Source of the DNA: Pseudomonas laurylsulfativorans
GTDB taxonomy: Bacteria > Pseudomonadota > Gammaproteobacteria > Pseudomonadales > Pseudomonadaceae
Reading direction: 5' to 3'
DNA: 64,000 nt
Assembly: GCF_002906155.1 (NCBI RefSeq)
Contig: NZ_MUJK01000010.1
Span: 1-64,000 of the forward strand
Part shown: positions 35,412 through 42,985 of the stretch, piece after piece
Layout: each line of letters starts with the position of its first letter
Position numbering within the stretch: the first letter of the stretch is position 1
Notes under the pieces: model-generated
Seen by the model: the letters and a program-made list of their open reading frames with translations, nothing else
What the model was told of the DNA's origin: nothing
Databases searched by the model: none
Program-made: the position numbers and the translations under genes

Positions 35412-36029
35412 ATGACCATCACGCTACTCACGCCCAACCAGCTTGGTGTCCTGGACCATCGAATTGCAGCCCGAGCCGATGCCCTAATTGCAGCTCGAAC
35501 GGGGCGCATCCAGATCAAACCCAAGCCCAAGCCATCCAAAGAAATCCCCCCCAACAACCGAGGCAGACCGCCCAAGTCAATCGCCAATCCTTTCTATTTA
35601 CTCATCGGTCCAACCACCAACTATGGTCGTTATCCCTTGTTCGCTATGGACATTTTTGAGGGCATCGCACGGCTGGACTGGCATGACCGGGGAACCAGTA
35701 CTGGCGGGAAATCCATGCCGTTGTCAGTTCGGAATCTCGTGATCATCCTTGAGTACCTCGAAAAGGTGACGTCGGAATCTGTCTGCCAGACTTTGCGCAT
35801 AGCGGAAAGACACGCACAAAGATACGTCAAGGCAATCGAACTAATCATCCCGCACATGATGAAGGCCAAGCCCAAATCGCTGATTCTCAACATGGAGGAA
35901 ATCCACGAGCCCGGTAACCACGACTGGGAAGACGTCGACGAACTGACCCAGCCAAGCACCGATGAGTTAGCCAAGTTGCATCACGACCTTCGGACTTTGG
36001 GAGCGATTGAATTACCGCCGCATGTATAG
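35412..36029 (+). CDS. unrecognised element protein with HTH-like and AT-hook-like segments
   Basis: A 205-residue protein that I do not recognise. NNRGRPPKSI (about residues 48-57) resembles an AT-hook DNA-binding core, and SESVCQTLRIAERHAQRYVK (about 118-137) looks like a helix-turn-helix. The C-terminus is acidic. ATG 35412 follows AGGAGG; the frame is open back to 35292. The likely role, by position and motifs, is DNA binding for regulation or maintenance of the element. Confidence 0.6.
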   Translation: MTITLLTPNQLGVLDHRIAARADALIAARTGRIQIKPKPKPSKEIPPNNRGRPPKSIANPFYLLIGPTTNYGRYPLFAMDIFEGIARLDWHDRGTSTGGKSMPLSVRNLVIILEYLEKVTSESVCQTLRIAERHAQRYVKAIELIIPHMMKAKPKSLILNMEEIHEPGNHDWEDVDELTQPSTDELAKLHHDLRTLGAIELPPHV

Positions 36030-36072
36030 AAGATAAACCTTTGGAGACCAGTTCGACCAATTTGAAGGATCC

Positions 36073-36285
36073 ATGAGGACGTCCGGTAAGGAGGAAGGTT
36101 TTGATGAAGATCATCAGTGCTGGAACATCGAGATCATGGCTGTGATGGATGTGGTCACTAACGGCAAGGTTCCGGTCAAGCTGATCGCTGATGGTCTCCA
36201 GATCGAGGCTGTGGCCTTCCCGATGATTGCACGCATCACGCTGACCGCTTACCCAAAAGAGCCCCGTAAAGCCGACCCAACGTGA
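36073..36285 (+). CDS. small hypothetical protein, start uncertain
   Basis: Up to 70 residues, unrecognised. The only strong Shine-Dalgarno (AAGGAGG, 36089-36095) lies inside this frame and serves ATG 36104 of another frame. That frame encodes 13 residues (MKIISAGTSRSWL) and stops at TGATG (36143-36147), which would reopen this frame at ATG 36145 to give a 46-residue product (MDVVTNGKVPVKLIADGLQI onward). Leader-coupled translation therefore seems likelier than the full 70 residues. Confidence 0.4.
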   Translation: MRTSGKEEGFDEDHQCWNIEIMAVMDVVTNGKVPVKLIADGLQIEAVAFPMIARITLTAYPKEPRKADPT

Positions 36286-36478
36286 GATCGGTTGGAGCTA
36301 ACTCAGCCCAAATCTGGGCCGGGTTCAATTAATGACCAACCTATTTGCCCGTCGCTGGGCAATCAACCAATCCAGTTCTTCTGATAGCGCCTTTCATGCC
36401 ACGCCGGTTCCCTTTGTCGGGGTCTGGATGACCGGCTGTGGGTGCGATCTGAAGGGCGCTACCAAAAGGAAATCGACA

Positions 36479-37210
36479 ATGGACATGAACAACACCACCG
36501 ACACTCTGCTGCCTATCGCTATCGAGGGGCACACCTTCAAGCCAAACACTGATGGCCTGTGGAGCCTCAATGAGATCCATCAGACCTTGAGCCTTGCTGA
36601 TGCTAAGCGACCGGGCCAATGGAACAACGAGATCCGAACTGCTCTCGACCATAGTGGAAATTTCCATCTTGCTCATGGTGGCGCTAATCCAGGCACTTGG
36701 GCAACCGAGGCCGGGACCATCGCTTACGCCATGTGGGTCTCACCTGACTTCTATCTGATGGTTGTTCATGCCTTCGTGACAATGCGCAACGACTCCATTC
36801 TGAGCGCCCGTATGGCTCTCCTCGCAGCCGCTGAGGCAGACACCAAGCTCGCAAAGGCCATCCCTAAGGTTGATCTCGTAGATCGCCGATTGGCCGGTAA
36901 CGGTGTCCCTTGGAATGAAGCCTGTCGAATGGCTGGGGTGACCAAGCCTCAACTGGCTAAACAGTATCTGGTCCACATCCAACGCTTCATCTCCAAGGAT
37001 CACCCGACCGAGTACAAGACGATCCTCAAGCCGTCCGCTACGGGATTCGCTGGGGGCTTCTTCAAGTCCTGCTCAGTGAGCTATGGCAATGACGATGGTT
37101 TCCGGGTCACTGCCAAGGGCCTTGCGTGGCTCCAAGGTAAGGCGCAGGAGATCAATACCGCTATCGCTGAGAGAGCCCGTAGAAAGGCCGCTGAGCGCCG
37201 CAAGAAATAA
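36479..37210 (+). CDS. KilA-N domain protein
   Basis: A 243-residue protein with an N-terminal KilA-N DNA-binding domain (about residues 12-105): YxxWxxT-like features are seen in GLWSLNEIHQTL, RPGQWNNEI and the diagnostic TWATEAGTIAYAMWVSPDFY. The basic C-terminus (RARRKAAERRKK) could also bind nucleic acid. Such proteins are common in phages and their satellites. The frame is open back to 36332, but ATG 36479 has AAAGGA upstream and begins the domain properly. Confidence 0.82.
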   Translation: MDMNNTTDTLLPIAIEGHTFKPNTDGLWSLNEIHQTLSLADAKRPGQWNNEIRTALDHSGNFHLAHGGANPGTWATEAGTIAYAMWVSPDFYLMVVHAFVTMRNDSILSARMALLAAAEADTKLAKAIPKVDLVDRRLAGNGVPWNEACRMAGVTKPQLAKQYLVHIQRFISKDHPTEYKTILKPSATGFAGGFFKSCSVSYGNDDGFRVTAKGLAWLQGKAQEINTAIAERARRKAAERRKK

Positions 37211-37227
37211 CCTTAAGGAGAATCCCA

Positions 37228-37332
37228 ATGGACGGCTACAGGCTGCCTATCTGGTCTGTGTGGCTGTCCATCTGGCCTTGTTGGGCGGTAACTACCGTCA
37301 CCCGGCTGCATGGGCTTTTCAAGGGGCCTTAA
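37228..37332 (+). CDS. 34-residue Trp-rich small protein (tentative)
   Basis: ATG-TAA frame with an excellent AAGGAG seven bases upstream, starting 17 bases after the KilA-N stop. The peptide has a hydrophobic, tryptophan-rich middle (PIWSVWLSIWPCWAV) that could insert in a membrane. It resembles small phage toxins or lysis peptides only in general character; no homologue is recognised. The remaining bases to 37552 hold only the arm-type words. Confidence 0.45.
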   Translation: MDGYRLPIWSVWLSIWPCWAVTTVTRLHGLFKGP

Positions 37333-37457
37333 CGAGAAAATACAGAAAATCTGGGAATGACCTCCTCATTGCATCAACAGGCTCAGGTTCCCCCGTGCGC
37401 CCTCGCGCAGGCGCCATAGGGCCCCCTCGCAGGCAGGCGATAAGTACCCCTAAACGA

Positions 37458-37488
37458 TGGGACAAAGGTGGGCCAAAGCTGTTACAAA
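37458..37488. repeat. possible integrase arm-type sites, right end
   Basis: TGGGACAAA (37458-37466), a one-mismatch copy TGGGCCAAA (37469-37477) and CTGTTACAAA (37479-37488). The first and last also occur at 30086-30105. Confidence 0.45.
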
Positions 37489-37552
37489 AGCTCTGGACAG
37501 GCCCTGCGACGGCTCCCTACAATCGGGTCTTCCTGACCTCTCAGGGATTACT

Positions 37553-38158
37553 TCAAAGCAGCGGCTTCAGCATCGGCCACACGTTATCCAGTAGCCGAGA
37601 CTGAGCTTCAGCAGTAGGGTGAATTCCATCACTCTGAACCATGGAAGGCACGCCACCTATGCCCTCCAGCAAGAAAGGCACCAAGGGAATGTCATTCTCT
37701 TTGGCTACTTTGGGGAACACTTCAGCGAAAGCAGTCGTGTAGCGAACACCGTAATTTGGCGGTAAGCGCATACCCAAAAGCAGCACCTTGGCCCCCGCCT
37801 CCTGCGATTGCTGGATCATCGAAGCAAGATTTTGTTGCAATTGAGTTGGCAGCAAGCCGCGCAGGCCGTCATTGCCACCCAGCTCAAGGATCACCACTTG
37901 CGGCTTATGCTCTGCAAGCAGCGTCGGCAGGCGCGCCTGGCCTCCAGCGCTGGTATCGCCACTGATGGACGCATTGATCACTTTATCGTCGAAACCTTCG
38001 CGCTTGAGCCGTTGCTCAAGCAGTGACACCCACCCCAACCGGGTATCCAGCCCGAAACCGGCGCTGATACTATCGCCAACGATCAGGACTGTACCCGCCG
38101 CTGCGTTTTGGGCCATGCACATCAAGGCCAGGCCAGCACTCAAAAACCAAACACGCAT
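37553..38158 (-). CDS. tesA: multifunctional esterase/lysophospholipase TesA (chimeric)
   Basis: A 201-residue SGNH hydrolase with a signal peptide (residues 1-21). The catalytic serine is S30 in VGDSIS, block III is GGND (94-97), and the Asp-His pair is in SDGIHPT. It acts in the periplasm as acyl-CoA thioesterase, lysophospholipase and protease I. The 5' part (38158 to about 37842) is host DNA; the 3' part (37553-37823) was supplied by the integrative element, is visibly less GC-rich, and restores a full-length protein. Confidence 0.95.
   Translation of the reverse strand: MRVWFLSAGLALMCMAQNAAAGTVLIVGDSISAGFGLDTRLGWVSLLEQRLKREGFDDKVINASISGDTSAGGQARLPTLLAEHKPQVVILELGGNDGLRGLLPTQLQQNLASMIQQSQEAGAKVLLLGMRLPPNYGVRYTTAFAEVFPKVAKENDIPLVPFLLEGIGGVPSMVQSDGIHPTAEAQSRLLDNVWPMLKPLL
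37824..37841. repeat. attR core of the integrative element
   Basis: The second exact copy of GCAAGATTTTGTTGCAAT. The element lies to its left and the host tesA 5' part to its right. Confidence 0.88.
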
Positions 38159-38168
38159 CGGACTCTCC

Positions 38169-38852
38169 ATGGGCGCAAGCATTCTCATCGCGAAGGACCT
38201 TAGCAAAGTGGTTCCCAGCGCGGAAGGTGAACTGACCATCCTGCACCAACTCAGCCTGGAACTGAACCAGGGCGATAGCCTGGCCATCGTCGGCGCATCG
38301 GGTTCTGGCAAATCCACCCTGCTGGGCCTGCTCGCCGGCCTCGACCTGCCAAGCAGCGGCGAAGTCATTCTCGCCGGGCAAGGCCTGAGCAACCTCGATG
38401 AAGACCAGCGTGCGCGCATCCGTGCCGAGCACGTGGGTTTTGTGTTCCAGTCATTCCAGTTACTCGATAGCCTCAATGCCCTGGAAAACGTCATGCTGCC
38501 ACTGGAGCTCGATGGCCGCAAAGACGCCCGCGAACGCGCCACAGAACTACTGCAACGTGTGGGGTTGGGCCAACGCCTGACTCACTCTCCGCGCCAGCTC
38601 TCCGGGGGCGAGCAACAACGCGTGGCGATTGCCCGCGCGTTCGCCGCCGAACCCGACGTGCTGTTCGCCGACGAACCGACCGGCAACCTCGACAGCCACA
38701 CCGGCGAGCGCATCAGCGACTTGCTGTTCGACCTCAACAAGGAGCGCGGCACGACCCTGGTGCTAGTGACTCACGATGAACGCCTGGCCCATCGCTGCCG
38801 GCGCCTGATCCGTCTTGAAGCCGGCCTGCTGGTCGCCCCCCTGGAGCCTTGA
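38169..38852 (+). CDS. ybbA: ABC transporter ATP-binding protein, YbbA type
   Basis: A 227-residue ABC ATPase of the LolD/MacB group: Walker A GASGSGKST, Q-loop VFQSFQLLDSLNALENV, signature LSGGEQQRVAIARA, Walker B VLFADEPTGNLDS. It is divergent from tesA with a gap of 10 bases between start codons, and coupled to the permease by a one-base stop/start overlap. The tesA-ybbA-ybbP order is the same as in E. coli. Confidence 0.93.
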   Translation: MGASILIAKDLSKVVPSAEGELTILHQLSLELNQGDSLAIVGASGSGKSTLLGLLAGLDLPSSGEVILAGQGLSNLDEDQRARIRAEHVGFVFQSFQLLDSLNALENVMLPLELDGRKDARERATELLQRVGLGQRLTHSPRQLSGGEQQRVAIARAFAAEPDVLFADEPTGNLDSHTGERISDLLFDLNKERGTTLVLVTHDERLAHRCRRLIRLEAGLLVAPLEP

Positions 38853-41356
38853 TGGCACGTCTGCCGCTGTTGCGCCTGTTCAGCCTCGCCATCCGCCAAT
38901 TGCTGCGCGACGCCCGCGCCGGTGAATTGCGCGTGTTGTTTTTTGCCTTGCTGGTGGCCGTGGCCGCCAGCACCGCCATCGGCTACTTTGGCGCGCGCCT
39001 GAACGGCGCCATGATGCTGCGCGCCACCGAATTTCTCGGTGCCGACCTGCTGCTCGAAGGCAGTTCGCCTGCGCGCGCCGAACAGATAAGAAGCGGCGTC
39101 GAACTGGGACTGGAACATGCGCAGGTGGTGGAATTTTCCAGCGTCATTGCCACCGACAACGGCATCCAGTTATCCAGTATCAAGGCGACCGATGACACCT
39201 ACCCGCTGCGCGGCGAACTGAAAAGCGCACCCGCCCCATTCGCCACAGAAACAGCTGGCGGCGGACCGAAACCCGGTGAAGCCTGGGTCGAGGCTCGCCT
39301 GCTGACGGCGCTGGACTTGAAGATTGGCGACAGCATCGACGTGGGCATGAAAACCCTGAAGCTGGCGCGAGTGCTGACGTATGAGCCCGACCGCGCCGGC
39401 AACTTCTATAGCCTGACGCCCCGCGTGCTGATCAACCTCAGCGACCTCTCGGCGACCGGCGTGGTGCAACCCGGCAGCCGGGTCAGCTATCGCGAACTCT
39501 GGCGCGGCAACGCCCAGGCGCTGGAAACCTATCGCCAACTGATCAAGCCTGGGCTTGCCGCCAACCAACGCTTGCAGGATGCCCGCGATGGCAATCGGCA
39601 AATCGGCGGTGCCCTTGGCAAGGCAGAGCGCTACTTGAACATGGCCAGTCTAGTGGCGGTGTTGCTGTCCGGCGTGGCGGTGGCGCTATCGGCGACCCGC
39701 TTCGCCACCCGCCGATTCGATGCAAGTGCCTTGCTGCGTTGCCTTGGGCTGTCACGCCGGGAAACCCTGCTGTTGTTCAGCCTGCAACTGACCGTGCTTG
39801 GTCTTCTGGCCAGCATCAGCGGCGCCCTCCTCGGCTGGCTCGCACAGCTGGGTTTGTTTGCCCTGCTGCATGACTTGTTGCCGACTGACGTGCCTCCGGG
39901 CGGGTTGTTTCCGGCCATTGCCGGGATCGGCACCGGACTGGTCGCGCTGGCCGGTTTCGCCTTGCCGCCGCTGGCGGCACTGGGCCGGGTTCCGCCATTA
40001 CGTGTATTGCGTCGGGACATGCTACCGATCCCATCCAGCACCTGGATGGTCTACGGCGCAGCGCTGGGCGCCCTCGGCTTGATCATGTGGCGTCTGAGCC
40101 TGGACCTGGTACTGACCTTTGCCCTGCTTGGCGGCGGCGTAATTGCAGCGCTGGTGCTGGGCGGTTTGTTGCTGCTGCTGTTGAAGAGTCTGCGGCGCAT
40201 GCTCGCACGTGCATCCCTGCCCTGGCGCCTGGGACTCGGCCAATTGCTGCGTCATCCGCTCGCTGCCGCGGGCCAGTCCCTGGCGTTTGGCCTGATTCTG
40301 CTGTCAATGGCGCTGATTGCGTTGCTGCGCGGCGAGTTGCTGGATACCTGGCAGAACCAATTGCCGAAAAATGCCCCCAATTACTTTGCCCTGAACATCC
40401 TCCCCGCGGATAAACAGTCCTTCACCGATCACCTGATCGCTGTGTCGGCGAAGTCGGCACCGTTATACCCGGTGGTGCCGGGGCGCCTGATCAGCATCAA
40501 CGGTGATCCGGTGCAGCAAATCGTTACCAAAGAGTCGGCCGGTGATCGGGCAATCCAGCGCGACTTGAGCCTGACCTGGGCGGCGGACCTGCCGGCGGGC
40601 AACAAGCTCACGGCGGGCAATTGGTGGAACGATCAAACGCCAGACGATGTACCCGGCGTGTCGGTAGAAGGCAAGGTCGCCGAAAGCCTGAAACTCAAGC
40701 TTGGCGACCATATGGTTTTCAGCGTTGGCGGGGTCAATCGCGAGGCGAAAGTCACCAGCCTGCGGGAGATCAACTGGGACAACTTCCAGCCGAACTTCTT
40801 CATGATCTTCCAGCCCGGCACCCTGAAGGATCTGCCGGCGACTTACCTGACCAGTTTCTATCTGGCACCGGGTCATGACCAACAGATCGTCGACCTGTCC
40901 CGCACCTTCCCGGCAGTGACGATCCTGCAGGTCGAAGCCTTGCTGGAACAACTGCGCAGCATCCTCGCCCAAGTCACCCTGGCGGTGGAGTATGTGTTGT
41001 TGTTCGTATTGGCGGCGGGGATGGCGGTGCTGTTTTCCGGCCTGCAAGCGACGCTGGATGAACGCATTCGCCAGGGTGCGCTGCTGCGCGCACTGGGCGC
41101 AGAACGGCAATTGCTGGTCAAGGCGCGGCGGATCGAGTTCGGCTTGCTCGGCGCAGTCAGTGGTTTACTAGCGGCATTGGGATCGGAATTGGTGAGTCTG
41201 GTGCTCTACCGCTACGCCTTTGACCTGCCGTGGCATCCGCATCCATGGCTGTTGCTGCTGCCATTGGTGGGTGCCGTGCTGATCGGTGGAGCCGGGGTGT
41301 ACGGCACCCGTCGGGCATTGAACGCAAGCCCGCTGACAGTCCTGCGCGAGGGTTGA
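38852..41356 (+). CDS. ybbP: FtsX-like ABC transporter permease, YbbP type
   Basis: An 834-residue inner-membrane permease with duplicated FtsX-like domains. One transmembrane segment is near the N-terminus (ALLVAVAASTAIGYFGA), a cluster lies at about 260-480 and a final group at the C-terminus, flanking two periplasmic domains. With YbbA it may move lipid-like substrates across the envelope; the substrate is not known. Confidence 0.9.
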   Translation: MARLPLLRLFSLAIRQLLRDARAGELRVLFFALLVAVAASTAIGYFGARLNGAMMLRATEFLGADLLLEGSSPARAEQIRSGVELGLEHAQVVEFSSVIATDNGIQLSSIKATDDTYPLRGELKSAPAPFATETAGGGPKPGEAWVEARLLTALDLKIGDSIDVGMKTLKLARVLTYEPDRAGNFYSLTPRVLINLSDLSATGVVQPGSRVSYRELWRGNAQALETYRQLIKPGLAANQRLQDARDGNRQIGGALGKAERYLNMASLVAVLLSGVAVALSATRFATRRFDASALLRCLGLSRRETLLLFSLQLTVLGLLASISGALLGWLAQLGLFALLHDLLPTDVPPGGLFPAIAGIGTGLVALAGFALPPLAALGRVPPLRVLRRDMLPIPSSTWMVYGAALGALGLIMWRLSLDLVLTFALLGGGVIAALVLGGLLLLLLKSLRRMLARASLPWRLGLGQLLRHPLAAAGQSLAFGLILLSMALIALLRGELLDTWQNQLPKNAPNYFALNILPADKQSFTDHLIAVSAKSAPLYPVVPGRLISINGDPVQQIVTKESAGDRAIQRDLSLTWAADLPAGNKLTAGNWWNDQTPDDVPGVSVEGKVAESLKLKLGDHMVFSVGGVNREAKVTSLREINWDNFQPNFFMIFQPGTLKDLPATYLTSFYLAPGHDQQIVDLSRTFPAVTILQVEALLEQLRSILAQVTLAVEYVLLFVLAAGMAVLFSGLQATLDERIRQGALLRALGAERQLLVKARRIEFGLLGAVSGLLAALGSELVSLVLYRYAFDLPWHPHPWLLLLPLVGAVLIGGAGVYGTRRALNASPLTVLREG

Positions 41357-41390
41357 TAGACTCCAGCCGTCTCCTCCACAAGAAGTTGCC

Positions 41391-41888
41391 ATGAGCCGTT
41401 ACCGCCCTCCCCGCACCGCCGGCACCGCGCTGATCACCCCAGAAGGTGAAGCGCGGATGCGCGCCGAGTTTCATGAGCTGTGGCATGTACGTCGACCTCA
41501 GGTTACCCAGGCAGTCAGCGAAGCCGCGGCCCAGGGTGATCGCTCGGAGAACGCCGAATACACCTACGGCAAAAAGATGTTGCGAGAAATCGACAGTCGC
41601 GTGCGTTTTCTCACCAAACGCCTGGAGGCGCTCAAAGTCGTCAGCGAAAAACCCAGCGATCCGAACAAGGTTTATTTCGGCGCCTGGGTCACGATTGAGG
41701 ACGAGGACGGCAAGGAGTCGCGCTACCGCATAGTCGGGCCGGATGAACTGGACCTCAAACAGGGCCTGATCAGCATTGATTCACCGCTGGCCCGCGCACT
41801 GATCGGCAAGGCACTGGACGCCGAAGTGCGGGTCCAGACACCAACCGGTGAGCAGTGTGTGTATATCGTGGCGATCGACTACCCGTGA
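41391..41888 (+). CDS. greB: transcription elongation factor GreB
   Basis: A 165-residue Gre factor. The N-terminal coiled coil has the acidic tip AAQGDRSENAEYTYGKKMLR, whose Asp and Glu coordinate the catalytic Mg2+ that lets RNA polymerase cleave backtracked RNA. The C-terminal FKBP-like domain ends DSPLARALIGKALDAEV. It starts 34 bases after ybbP. Confidence 0.95.
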   Translation: MSRYRPPRTAGTALITPEGEARMRAEFHELWHVRRPQVTQAVSEAAAQGDRSENAEYTYGKKMLREIDSRVRFLTKRLEALKVVSEKPSDPNKVYFGAWVTIEDEDGKESRYRIVGPDELDLKQGLISIDSPLARALIGKALDAEVRVQTPTGEQCVYIVAIDYP

Positions 41889-41891
41889 AAC

Positions 41892-42200
41892 TCAACGGCG
41901 AGTAATCAGCCCTTGCCGGGCAACACGGGTCAGCTGCCTGATCACTTCAGGCGCGTCTTCGAGACTGGGGGATTGAATCACCGCCAGATCGAAACTGTCG
42001 TTGGCAAAACGGGCGAGCGACTCACCGTCTTCGACAAACTGGATCAGGAAGGCAGCGGGGCCGCCGGTACGACGTGGCCAGCCATCGAGATAACGCAAGA
42101 GCGTCGGCTGATGTTTGCCGCCAAGCAGGATTTTTGGATTGCGCTGGGTAAGATGTGCCGTGATCGGCGCGGGACGTACAACGGGGTTTAGTGCATTCAT
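41892..42200 (-). CDS. hypothetical protein
   Basis: A 102-residue protein not recognised, beginning MNALNPVVRPAPITAHLTQR. It appears to be a short alpha/beta domain (LIQFVEDGESLARFAND, FDLAVIQSP). It converges on greB with three bases between the stops. ATG 42200 has no strong ribosome-binding site; the frame is open to 42302. Confidence 0.5.
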   Translation of the reverse strand: MNALNPVVRPAPITAHLTQRNPKILLGGKHQPTLLRYLDGWPRRTGGPAAFLIQFVEDGESLARFANDSFDLAVIQSPSLEDAPEVIRQLTRVARQGLITRR

Positions 42201-42402
42201 TGTGTCGTGTCTCTGCCTCAAAAGTCTGCATGGCAGGTGAGAGGCAACACCGAACCAGCGCTTTAGCGGTATTTCGAAGCCTGTTCTGGCTTCTATCGGC
42301 AACTGGATGAGTCACCTGGCGCCCCGCAAGTAGCTGTTTAAATCGGCGCATGGGCAACATCCTAGAGAAGCTGACTGGACAGTGTCAAGAATGACGCGCA
42401 AC

Positions 42403-42432
42403 AAAAAAGGCCCGCACAATGCGGGCCTTTTC
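42403..42432. terminator. bidirectional rho-independent terminator
   Basis: AAGGCCCGCA / TGCGGGCCTT stem with an A-run and a short T-run; it serves the reverse-strand DoxX gene. Confidence 0.85.
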
Positions 42433-42447
42433 GTTGAGCCAGAGCGG

Positions 42448-42882
42448 TCAGCCGGCGATGACACGGTCCGCCGAGAGTTTGCCCGCACCTTCGATCAATA
42501 CCGCGATACTGCCGCCGAGCAAAGCCAGGGCGAATTCATAACCGTTGTTGGCCATGAACAGTCCGTTGCCGATGTGCACCGAGAAAATCGCAACCAGCGA
42601 CAGGAAGGCCAGGCCCAGCGCGGCCGGGCGAACCAGCAGGCCGATGATCAGGGCCAGGCCGGCGAAGAACTCGGTGCCGCCCGCCAGTGTCGCCATCAGG
42701 TAACCCGGAGTCAGTCCGAGGCTTTCCATGTACTGCGCGGTTCCCGCCAGGCCATAACCACCGAATGCTCCGAAGAGTTTCTGCGAGCCGTGGGCGGCGA
42801 AGACAATACCGACAACGATGCGCAGAACCGTCAGGCCGTAGCCAGCGCGGGTAGACAGTACCTTGTTGATCAGAGTGCTCAT
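42448..42882 (-). CDS. DoxX-family membrane protein
   Basis: A 144-residue protein with four transmembrane helices. The family signature IVFAAHGSQKLFGAFGGYG is near the N-terminus, and TEFFAGLALIIGLLVRPAAL in the middle. DoxX-like proteins are linked to redox control in the membrane; the role is not fixed. Confidence 0.87.
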   Translation of the reverse strand: MSTLINKVLSTRAGYGLTVLRIVVGIVFAAHGSQKLFGAFGGYGLAGTAQYMESLGLTPGYLMATLAGGTEFFAGLALIIGLLVRPAALGLAFLSLVAIFSVHIGNGLFMANNGYEFALALLGGSIAVLIEGAGKLSADRVIAG

Positions 42883-42985
42883 GCTGTTTCATTCCTTGTA
42901 AGTGTGTGTTGGTTGGCCGCCATATTAATCAGTAATTCACATATTAAAAGCGCAAAAACCCCGCCATAACAATCAGATTAGTTGA

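Larger units (their letters stand above)
29997..37841. mobile_element. integrative element in tesA carrying a His-Xaa-Ser system
   Basis: The element is about 7.8 kb, bounded by an 18-bp direct repeat within tesA. It contains a tyrosine recombinase next to attL, the hxsADBC cluster, a regulator-like gene, small frames and a KilA-N gene. It brings its own tesA 3' end (37553-37823), which rebuilds the disrupted gene. The DNA is more AT-rich than its flanks. No phage structural, conjugation or obvious replication gene is seen, so it could be a mobilised genomic islet or a phage satellite. Confidence 0.88.

Noticed and set aside
36332..36478. N-terminal extension of the KilA-N protein
   Set aside because: The 49 extra residues are not domain-like, and a good ribosome-binding site precedes ATG 36479.
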